Of a stretch of DNA of 64,000 bases, positions 43,701 through 48,722 are shown piece after piece (the stretch's first letter is position 1; every line of letters starts with the position of its first letter). Source of the DNA: CAZQFV01 sp964613665. Its GTDB lineage: Bacteria > Chloroflexota > Chloroflexia > DTKN01. The translations under genes and the position numbers were made by a program. Where the stretch lies: the NCBI GenBank assembly GCA_964613665.1, contig CAZTIG010000019.1, forward strand, positions 1 to 64,000. The letters run 5' to 3'. The notes under the pieces were generated by a model. It was given only the letters and a program-made list of their open reading frames with translations, searched no databases and had not been told where the DNA came from.

Positions 43701-44966
43701 CAAGCCCCGGCCGGCCATGACCTGCAACCCGTCGCGGCGCTCGTTCATCGCCAGGAGAGCGCCCGACGTGGCGTGCGTGAACTCGATCGCCTGGTCCAGC
43801 ACGCTCTGGATGATCCGGCCCAGGTCCAATGTCCCGGAGAGCTCGCGGTCGATCTGCTCGATCGCACTGAGCTGATGCACGCGCTGCTCCAGGTGCTGCC
43901 GCACCCGGTCGTACAGGCGGGCGTGGTCCAGCATGGCCGCGATCTGCGAGGCGGCAGCAGCGAGGATATCCTGGTCCTCGCGCGTAAAGGCCCGCGCCTT
44001 TTGTGAGGACAGTTCCAACGTCCCCACCAGGCGCTCGCCGAGCAGCAGGGGCACGCCCAGGTAGGAGACAAAGGAGGCATCGACCTTGGGGCGGACGGCC
44101 TTCTCGGTGGCGATGTCGTGGATCAGGAGCGGCCGGCGGTTCACCACCATCCAGCCGCTGCAGCCCTCCCCCGGGGCGTAGCGCATCTCCCGCTGGACAT
44201 AGCCCTCCGGGGTGAAGATGCTGCGGCTGACCAGGCAGCCTTCCTCCCCCGACCACATGGTGATCTCGCCGTCGCTAAAGGGGATGACCTCCTGCAGCGA
44301 GACGAAAGTCTGCTGCATCAGGCTGTCCAACTCCAGGGTGGTGCTGATGGCGTTGGCTACCCGCAGGACTACCTCACGCTCGCGGGCCCGCTGGCGCTCC
44401 TCCATGCGCCGGCGGCGCTGGGTGCGCTCCAGCTGGGCCAGGATGCCCCCGACCACACCCACGCCGAGGAAGGCACCGATGCGCAAAGCCAGCATCGAGT
44501 CGCGCACGGTCGGGGTGGGAAACGCCTTGGGCATCGAGAAGACGATGGCGGCATAGGTGCCCGAGATGAGGACGGCGAAGAGGACGCTGGCCAGCCAGCC
44601 GAAACGCAGCGCCACCAGCGGGATCAGCAGAAAGTACAGGATATCGTAGGGGCTCTCGCGGAGGTTCGGGGCCAGCGCCAGCAGAAGCGAGACAAAGGCC
44701 ACGTCGGCCAGTTGCAGGACCAACCCGGCAATCGCCGGAAAGCGGGGCCTGCGCCGCGTCCACAGGACGAGTGAGACCACCAGGTTGATGCCGCCGAGGA
44801 CCAGCGCACTGATCATCACCTGGCGGCCGGCCATGCCGTAGTAGGGCGAGATGAACTGGTTCACCAGGAGCACAAAGGCCACCAGGAACCAGCGCAGCAG
44901 CGCGGCGATACGCTCGCTGCCGCCGATCTCCTCAGATAATCCGAACCACCTCTTCAGCCACTGCAT
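34719..44966 (-). CDS. Giant hybrid sensor histidine kinase with about 15 GAF domains, PAS and two receivers
   Basis: The product has 3415 residues. It has six hydrophobic N-terminal segments (about 20-185). About fifteen GAF domains follow, each of roughly 170 residues and most ending in a helix of the type AAVAIENARLF...RxxELxxLNE. Then come a PAS domain (RAILQSVADGVIVVDRESRIL), HisKA with His2923 (STVSHELRTPL), an HATPase (NLVSNAYKYT, DSGVGIS, GGTGLGLAISK) and two receivers with Asp3216 and Asp3337. GAF units 8 and 9 are near copies. It should autophosphorylate, pass phosphate to its own receivers, and perhaps to the coupled CheY-like protein. The ligands of the GAF domains are unknown. 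The GGAGG upstream lies about 16 bases from the ATG, so initiation is not ideal. Confidence 0.93.
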   Translation of the reverse strand: MQWLKRWFGLSEEIGGSERIAALLRWFLVAFVLLVNQFISPYYGMAGRQVMISALVLGGINLVVSLVLWTRRRPRFPAIAGLVLQLADVAFVSLLLALAPNLRESPYDILYFLLIPLVALRFGWLASVLFAVLISGTYAAIVFSMPKAFPTPTVRDSMLALRIGAFLGVGVVGGILAQLERTQRRRRMEERQRAREREVVLRVANAISTTLELDSLMQQTFVSLQEVIPFSDGEITMWSGEEGCLVSRSIFTPEGYVQREMRYAPGEGCSGWMVVNRRPLLIHDIATEKAVRPKVDASFVSYLGVPLLLGERLVGTLELSSQKARAFTREDQDILAAAASQIAAMLDHARLYDRVRQHLEQRVHQLSAIEQIDRELSGTLDLGRIIQSVLDQAIEFTHATSGALLAMNERRDGLQVMAGRGLPQEVLERYSREPWPLSQGVVGRVARTQQPALVRDVGQDPDYAGASELTRAELAVPIRREDEILGVINLESDQIRAFDEADLEFVEHLAEHAAIAIHNARLFSREQRRTRELAALQEASFELSRKLDVGDILRSVIERAVRLLDATSGGLYTFDPQQNQLELVASYNMAPEFLGTRLGLGDGLAGRVAETRQPLWVDDYRSFGGRSGRYESADFRAVIAVPLLYGDELFGVLDVLHGMEGRTFGERDMRLLQPLANQAAAAIVNARLFERTRRWAEQLSTVQEINRSLGTTLGVQETMEALIQGVQRMVPHSEGEVCLFDAERKVFATAAVLGETARVASAETYGLDEGYTGWLGRNGRPLLIADCASYHEVRPRREEAITSGRLRSYLGVPMLIGERLIGTVELISERPNAFDEDHLRLLTLIAGQAAVAIDNARLYQLTERRLRQRIAQMLALQRIGQELNSTLLLEDNLKVALEESVRATPSTHGNIAMYDEAVGAFRVTTALVGYSSEEARLLRQLRLGRGSSMMDDVLRSGQPEIVADSTADPRPICVKRESRSALSVPVLYEGRIVGVINLRSTQVQAYSDEDLQFAQTVATQASLAIGNARRHEELVGQRELVSQRATQLREILEIGNTVRADRELSDILGQIAYGVVGSVGFGVVLFSLVSEDDPQLLERVAAAGIPLDDLQELQRTRPPVQSYRDLFREDFQLSRSYFVPQEAGLTPPEGQIFIFPGMGEEQEAAEDEWHVRDIILVPLYSSAGGLLGVMSVDNPFDRRRPTRRVVEALEIFANQAAIAVENARLFRERERRIAELNVLNRISQATTSTLDLDTILLSIYERLAEARVLDVEGFYIAIHDAEHGRLRFCPVVDRGALYDAAETPAQGGIAGWVVEHRQPLLLDSIEEAERQGMVQYVSLAGWEGERTQSYLGVPLLLGEDLVGIIAAQSYRRGAYSERDRQFLVTVANQVAVAIQNARLFREREQRLAELAILNEVSRALSSALELNELLETVHQQVSRVFDTTNFYIALYDEPAQEWQSALHVERGERQQPARHKLGAGLTGHIIRSREPLLLRDAAENASFHAQQGIPALGEQALSWLGVPLIAADKVVGVMAVQSYDRENAYTEQDMALFSTIAAQAAIAIDNARLFQERERRLAELAILNEISQALASALELSELLETVHQQVSRVFDTTNFYIATYDEAAGEWEVAFQLERGERQPTARHKLGVGMTSYLIRNRRAVLLRNAAENAAFHEEEQIPVVGERALSWLGVPLIAADKVVGVMGIQSYERENAYSAQDLTLFSTIAAQAAIAIDNARLFQERERRITELAILNEVGQALAAALERDQVARAIYEQVGRILDTSNFYVALYDEELQEWELVLDVLDGQLQPPTRHSVDTGLTGYIIRNRQPLLFHTAAEVEAFDEAHKIARIGQQASSWLGVPMIAADRVIGVIGVESYDREHLYSQDDLAVLSTVAAQAAVALENARLFEETRQRLQQVNALLEVSRDVATRLDLPVLLQSILESAVQSVPAAERGSVLLLDPERQDLGVAALIGYPQEVRRDVRFGLDEGFAGWVCREGRADIVADARADPRFVQTDSSGEILSIMSAPLVGRRGLVGVINLHSLTRVGAFGKQDLEFLSGLAHQAAVAIENARLFEERERQSRVLESRVRELSALLEGTRAVTSTMELQQMLETLAGVVGRQMEVDTVSLWLTRGEEIAPAAAIGLPERFAQVKLRVGEGLSGHVAATGEVLVIPDVAQMEQDIRNPAGASFDQELDLHAYLGVPITYQQKILGVLSVMAREARTFSAEEQALLTGLAEHAGIALENARLFQERERRIAELTALNEVSRAISTTMRLDELLQRIREEAARLVDTSNFLVALYDERSDTVSFPVYHEYGQRLEIQSRRAGNGLTEYVIRQRAPLLIDGESTIFCQAHGVDHHGTAAQSWLGVPLVYADRVVGIIALQDYEHAGAYDEHTVRLLSTIASTAAVAIQNARLFSDLEASRTELETRLIQLGALQETGQVISGTLEEDTLFATVLEAVTATIGFSYGIISLVDEQAGEVRAVRGLGVSPEQIAASRRSLDSVDIMADIVRSGRTEVIDGWDERFDRKMFEEYGHANLVRVFAPLVARGKVIGLLEAGYPKEVRTKITMDDIEVLQTFLTQASIAIDNARLFAEIRRFTEELEQMVAARTQQLQDEKSRLEALHTITTELSRTLDLDEILLKTMDLASMATGRSMGMVLLIDLATGDLVCRAMLAEGYVLRPGRQTIRLDKAWALRRVLDKQEPLRIADLSAAPEAAGLPDLPAGVNSVAVVPLVSAEEVVGAILLSHPRVGFFDDDQMRLLTTLAGEVATAIHNAELYGYINDQALRLSEMLTYQEEEASKVRAILQSVADGVIVVDRESRILLANPAAQQILGMAREELEGRTTQELPGLFMPGGIFAEEHARFELVDRYINVHSADVVTDTGETLGTVFVLRDITREVEADRSKSEFISTVSHELRTPLTSIKGYVDLILLGSVGEVSPMQRSFLDVVRSNSNRLVELINDILDISRVETGRIVLNREPLSLFDLVEEVIESARTEIERKQLDLQVEVPPDLPVVHADRKRVVQVLTNLVSNAYKYTREGGRLAIAASSADGFLRVSVTDSGVGISKEDQKKLFTRFFRADNPLRDEVGGTGLGLAISKSFIELHGGRMWVESELNVGSTFSFTLPLSAAEQGPPPARPEQVASAVAGELVPRPGHHILVVDDDPHIGDLLRHQLERAGYTVSVAHRGEQALEIARREVPHLITLDILMAGMGGFEVLEQLKADERTADIPVVIISIVAERENLMAMGAVDFLPKPLDETELLATIRRVLGSGRAIARVLVGDDDPDIVGWLRRVLQEQGCEVQEAGDGEAVLEAVVSSPPDVILLDLRMPKLDGREVITRLKMREDTRDIPIIVITASSVDKERDRVQVLGLGAESFLTKPFTAAELVSEMELVLRKRMEATAE
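39721..40740 (-). repeat. Tandem 510-bp duplication within the giant kinase
   Basis: The segments 39721-40230 and 40231-40740 are highly similar. For example, the word at 40111-40140 returns exactly at 40621-40650. The unit equals 170 codons, one GAF domain with its linker, so this is a recent in-frame domain duplication. Confidence 0.85.
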
Positions 44967-45001
44967 GCCGTTGTCCCGTTACCTCCGGGCAGGCGACAAC
45001 A

Positions 45002-45928
45002 CTACTCCGCAAAGGCCACCCGGCTGCCGGGCCCGCCCTGCCGGCGGGCCTGCTGGCGCACCTCGGCCGCCGCCTCGCTCAGCTCGCGGATGTCGCTGAA
45101 GGTGCGTCGGGTGCCATCCAACACGCCGATGACCAGGCACATGAGCGGGACCTGGACCTCTTCGTCCCGCTCGTTCAGGACGACGATGTAGCCGGCCTTG
45201 CGGTCCTTGTAGTCGTACAGCGTACCGATACGCTCGTCGAAGCGCTGCACCAGGTACTCGCAGACCGCACGGATGCGCTCCGGGCGGGTCGTGATCAGGA
45301 AGTCGGGCCCGCCGACGTGACCGACGAAATCCTCCGGCCCGCCCTTCTCGTTGACCGCCTCGTTCAGCATCAGAGCCACGAAGCGCAGGGCGTTGTCGCT
45401 CTCGATCGAACCGTACTTGTCGTTGAACGGGGCAAAGTTCTCCACCCGGATCGAGGCCAGCGCCCAGTCGCGCCGGGAGACGATCCGCCGCATCTGCTCC
45501 TCAATCAGCTTGCTCCCAGGCAGCTGGGTGGTTGGATTGGTCAGGTTCAGAAACTGGGCCCGCTCCAGCGCTCGCTTGGCGCGCATGTGCAGTTCTTCGA
45601 TGTCGAACGGCTTGACGATATAGTCGTCCGCCCCCAACTGAAAACCCTGTATCTTGTCATCCTTCTCGCCCTTGGCGGTCAGGAAGATGATCGGGATGTG
45701 GCTCGTGCGCAGGTTCGTTCGCAGCGCCTGGCAGATCTGGTAGCCGTCCATATCGGGCAGCATGATGTCCAGGAGGACCAGATCGGGCAGGGTGCGCCGG
45801 ATCATCTCCAAGGCAGGCGCCCCGCGGCTGGCCACCTGCGCCTCATAGTTCTTCGAGGTGAAAAAGATCTGCAGCAGGCCGGCGATGTCCGGTGCGTCTT
45901 CGACGATCATGATCTTCTGCTTCGGCAT
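45002..45928 (-). CDS. Response regulator with degenerate GGDEF-like domain
   Basis: The product has 308 residues. The ATG at 45928 follows GGAGGAAGG. The N-terminal receiver has MIVEDAPDIAG, the phosphorylation site in LVLLDIMLPDMDG and the Lys of DYIVKPFD. The C-terminal half follows GGDEF layout (FNDKYGSIESDNALRFVALML), but the signature is HVGGPDFLI instead of GGDEF. Diguanylate cyclase activity is therefore unlikely, and the domain may serve as a binding or dimerisation module. It lies 35 bases upstream of the giant kinase in the same operon and may be one of its phosphorylation targets. Confidence 0.87.
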   Translation of the reverse strand: MPKQKIMIVEDAPDIAGLLQIFFTSKNYEAQVASRGAPALEMIRRTLPDLVLLDIMLPDMDGYQICQALRTNLRTSHIPIIFLTAKGEKDDKIQGFQLGADDYIVKPFDIEELHMRAKRALERAQFLNLTNPTTQLPGSKLIEEQMRRIVSRRDWALASIRVENFAPFNDKYGSIESDNALRFVALMLNEAVNEKGGPEDFVGHVGGPDFLITTRPERIRAVCEYLVQRFDERIGTLYDYKDRKAGYIVVLNERDEEVQVPLMCLVIGVLDGTRRTFSDIRELSEAAAEVRQQARRQGGPGSRVAFAE

Positions 45929-45973
45929 GGCCTTCCTCCAGAGCACTACATCGCGAACAACGGGCCGCACCCA

Positions 45974-47281
45974 TCACCCGGCCGGCAGGCGCGTTTCCCC
46001 TCCTGCCAGGACCGCTCCCTCCGGCCGACCCTCGGCGGCATCGACCGCGCCATCCGGCTCCAGCGAGTGGACCCAGCGGTACTTCAGGCTCTCCTCTTCG
46101 GAGAGGTTGCGCGTGATCACGTGAGATCCCTCCGGCGCAGCCAGGATCGAGCCTGACTCGATGCTGCGGGCCGGGTAGATGACGAACCCCGAACCGATCT
46201 TGCAGTTGTGGCCGACGCAGCCCCCCAGCACCGGCAGGCCCACCTCGCGCAGCTCGCCGCGGTGCCAGATGCGGATCGGCTTGCCCAGCAGGTTAAAGTC
46301 GGTGAAGACGTTGTTGGCCCCGACAAAGGTGTTGCGCCCCACCACGCACATCTGCAGGCAGGTGTTCTGGGCCACCATCGAGTTCTCCATGAAAGCGGAC
46401 ATGAAGAGGGCCGCCCGGAAAGGCAGGTAGCAGTAGTCGCTGACCACGCTCAGCATCACCTGACTGCCCTGCATCACGGTGACGTTGTTTCCGATCAGGC
46501 TGTTGGTGATGACCACCCCGGCGCCGACGTTGACGTTGTTTCCGATGACCGTGGGGCCCTGGATCACCGCCGTTGGATCGATGGAGCAGTTCTTGCCGAT
46601 CTTGACCATCTCCGAGCAGGAGTAAAAGTGCTTGCGCTCGATGAGGGAACGGAAGGCGATGCGCAGCTTCCAGCGCCAGCTCTCCTCTACCTCCTGCTCG
46701 CGGATGCGGCCCCAGCAAAACACCCCGAAGGGTACGTTGGCCACCCAGACCTGCAGCCAGCTCTCGACCGAGAGGAACGCCCGCCAGGGAACCTGGTAGA
46801 CCAGGTCGCCCATGTTGGGGGCCATGTAGCTGGGTATGTGATAGTAGCCGATCTCCCGCGGCCGGGTGTCGACGATCAATGGCTGCGGATCGGCGGCGAT
46901 CCCGCGCGGGAAGTAGTAGAGATCGGCCACGTAGCAGTCGCCCTGGCGGTGGATGCCCTCCTGGATATGGCGGGCGTGAGCGGTGATGGCGGCATCGTCC
47001 AGGGCAAAGGCGATACGGCAAGGCCGGCCCAGGGCCCGCGCCCGGGCCACGAACTCGTCCACCAGGGCGGCGTTGAAGAAGAGGTTGTCCTTGTGCACGA
47101 GCAACTCACCCTGGAGGGCCGCGACCTCCTCCAGGCTGTCTACCTCGAACTCCCCCTCGCAGTGCCGCGCCAACAGATCGCGCTGCAGCAGCCAGAGCGG
47201 CTTGTTCAGGATGCGCAGGTCGCGGGCCGGTTCGTTGAACGGCGGGATGGGCTCCGGCACGCGGAGTATGATTCTTCGCAT
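45974..47281 (-). CDS. Left-handed beta-helix (hexapeptide-repeat) transferase-like protein
   Basis: The product has 435 residues. The ATG at 47281 has GAGG 5 bases upstream; longer in-frame starts add an Arg-rich tail without family likeness. The first half (residues 1-210) resembles a nucleotidyltransferase-like fold (RILNKPLWLLQRDLLARH) without clear active-site motifs. The second half has hexapeptide turns (IGKNCSIDPTAVIQGPTVIG, then VNVGAGVVITNSLIGNNVTV) as in GlmU-type acyltransferases. It may add a sugar-nucleotide or acetyl group in cell-surface synthesis, but the substrate cannot be named. It lies in the signalling operon between the V4R gene and the GGDEF-like gene. Confidence 0.75.
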   Translation of the reverse strand: MRRIILRVPEPIPPFNEPARDLRILNKPLWLLQRDLLARHCEGEFEVDSLEEVAALQGELLVHKDNLFFNAALVDEFVARARALGRPCRIAFALDDAAITAHARHIQEGIHRQGDCYVADLYYFPRGIAADPQPLIVDTRPREIGYYHIPSYMAPNMGDLVYQVPWRAFLSVESWLQVWVANVPFGVFCWGRIREQEVEESWRWKLRIAFRSLIERKHFYSCSEMVKIGKNCSIDPTAVIQGPTVIGNNVNVGAGVVITNSLIGNNVTVMQGSQVMLSVVSDYCYLPFRAALFMSAFMENSMVAQNTCLQMCVVGRNTFVGANNVFTDFNLLGKPIRIWHRGELREVGLPVLGGCVGHNCKIGSGFVIYPARSIESGSILAAPEGSHVITRNLSEEESLKYRWVHSLEPDGAVDAAEGRPEGAVLAGGETRLPAG

Positions 47282-47401
47282 CTTGGCCTCGCGCCCGCCG
47301 GATTGCCCCCGACCGGCGCCATCTCGTGCGCTCTTCATCGTTCGCCGGGAGACCAGAAACCTCCGGGACCAGCGAGCCATCGTTCCAGGGAGTACGCCTG
47401 G

Positions 47402-47581
47402 TCAGGCGGCGGGACCGCCCATCTCGAGGAAGGATATCAGGGCCACATCGTCGTCCAGGTACTCGATCGCGAGGACGTCACGCGGCAATCGGCTCCTCGC
47501 ACATGCCCTCCTGACGTCCTTGTGCCGCGGTGATCCACTCATCCACGTAACCCTGCAGCCCGGTGCTGGAGCCAGGGTCAT
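47402..47581 (-). CDS. Possible 59-residue protein downstream of the V4R gene
   Basis: The frame opens at ATG 47581, four bases after the V4R stop, and ends at 47402. The C-terminal part (RDVLAIEYLDDDVALISFLEMGG) looks like a real folded protein with hydrophobic/acidic alternation. The N-terminal part is Arg-rich and less convincing. In another frame the upstream stretch reads GYVDEWITAAQGRQEGMCEE, also protein-like, so an old frameshift joining the two is possible. AGGA is too close to the ATG for a standard ribosome site. No homologue is recognised. Confidence 0.4.
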   Translation of the reverse strand: MTLAPAPGCRVTWMSGSPRHKDVRRACARSRLPRDVLAIEYLDDDVALISFLEMGGPAA

Positions 47582-47584
47582 TTC

Positions 47585-48271
47585 CTAGTCCAGGGGCTCC
47601 TTGTCGATTGTGAAGGTGCAGGTGGGATCACCGACGGCACGGCACTCGATCTCCTCCACGCGAAAGTTCTTGCCGCTGGAGACCCAGCGCAGGCTTTCCT
47701 CGATAATCCCCCGCGCGATGTGGCAGCAGGGGGTTTCGGAGCGGCGGTGCCAGCAGACCGGGCACTTTTCGATCACATAGAGGAACTGGCCCTTTTTCTC
47801 CTCCACATGGGTAGGCTGGTCGCTGAACCGGTCGAACGTCTGGGCCACGGCGTTGAGCCCAATCTTGACCTTCATTCCCAGGGGCATCAGCTTGAGAGCC
47901 AGGTCGGCCATGCCGAGCAGGGGACCGAACTCCTTCAGACCATAGTTGAAGGCGACGCGGCCCGCGCGCAACTCCATGCCGCGGGCCCCGCGCTGGCCGT
48001 ACATCGTCTCCAACGCTGTGCTCGTCTGGGCGAGCTCGGTGAACGCGTACTCACGACGCAGGTCGTTGGGCGGGTAGGAGCCCACGCGCTCGCGCAGGCC
48101 GGCCATGTTCAGCAAGGCGCTGACGCCATTTCGCCCCATGACATCCTCCAACGAGATCAGGTAGAGCCGCCCGATCTTGTTGGGGTAGTAGCGCTCCGGT
48201 TCAGCGGCGCCAGCAGCGGCATCCGTGGGCTCAGGGCGCAGAACCTGTCCTCCGACCTGCTGTTCGGTCAT
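47585..48271 (-). CDS. V4R-domain protein
   Basis: The product has 228 residues. The ATG at 48271 follows GGAGGATC. After a 25-residue flexible start, it has YYPNKIGRLYLISLEDVMGRNGV and, in the second half, the V4R (4-vinyl reductase) pattern CPVCWHRRSETPCCHIARGI with a Cys cluster suited to zinc, ending ECRAVGDPTCTFTI. V4R domains bind small hydrophobic ligands and occur in bacteriochlorophyll synthesis (BchJ) and in regulators. With its signalling neighbours, a sensory role is more likely here. It is the first gene of the minus-strand signalling block and has its own promoter with a MITE-like element just upstream. Confidence 0.85.
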   Translation of the reverse strand: MTEQQVGGQVLRPEPTDAAAGAAEPERYYPNKIGRLYLISLEDVMGRNGVSALLNMAGLRERVGSYPPNDLRREYAFTELAQTSTALETMYGQRGARGMELRAGRVAFNYGLKEFGPLLGMADLALKLMPLGMKVKIGLNAVAQTFDRFSDQPTHVEEKKGQFLYVIEKCPVCWHRRSETPCCHIARGIIEESLRWVSSGKNFRVEEIECRAVGDPTCTFTIDKEPLD

Positions 48272-48338
48272 CCGATCCTCCTCGCCGGCTCCTCAGATGG
48301 CGCTCTCGCGCTGAGGACTGCCGTTCAGTCTGGCTGAT

Positions 48339-48367
48339 ATTGTACACGAAATCAGGAACCCCGTCAA
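48339..48367 (-). promoter_or_regulatory. Promoter of the V4R gene and signalling operon
   Basis: On the minus strand TTGACG (48367-48362) and TACAAT (48344-48339) are 17 bases apart. The start is expected near 48332, giving a leader of about 60 bases before the ATG at 48271. Confidence 0.83.
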
Positions 48368-48376
48368 TAGAACCGG

Positions 48377-48559
48377 ACTGACAGGCACGGACGTATCAAA
48401 GTCGCCGGCCTTGACCGGCAAGTGGCCGGCTCAGGCAACGGCACGACGCCGCACATCCAGGGACACGGCAATGGTACGGCCATGCCGCACTGTACGCCGG
48501 CCGGGCACTTGCCATCCGCTGTGTATCGGCGCGACCTCGATATCGCCGTGACTGACAGG
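48377..48559 (-). mobile_element. 165-bp MITE-like element, copy 3, with 9-bp target-site duplication
   Basis: The element spans 48386-48550 in minus orientation. It differs from the reverse complement of copy 1 at about 8 of 165 bases. ACTGACAGG flanks it perfectly at 48377-48385 and 48551-48559 (10 bases if the terminal G is counted). Relative to the V4R gene it is oriented like copies 1 and 2 relative to theirs, and ends 18 bases before the -35 box. Confidence 0.88.
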
Positions 48560-48722
48560 ACTGACATCCACTCAAAAGTCCCACGTGTGCCCTTGCGGCG
48601 GCCCCCAGACCCGCGGTGGCGAGCCAATCGGCTACTCCGCGCCGGCCATGCCGGCCGTGCCCATCGGCGGCCCGGGCCGCCATTCGTGCCAACAGGAGTT
48701 ATGAGCGGATGCCAGAACCGGA
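48560..48722. other. Gene-free remainder between MITE copy 3 and uvrA 3' end
   Basis: No start-stop pair with a ribosome site, promoter or clear hairpin is seen apart from short GC palindromes (GCCGGCC-type and GGCCCGGGCC). The uvrA stop is at 48723. Confidence 0.4.
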
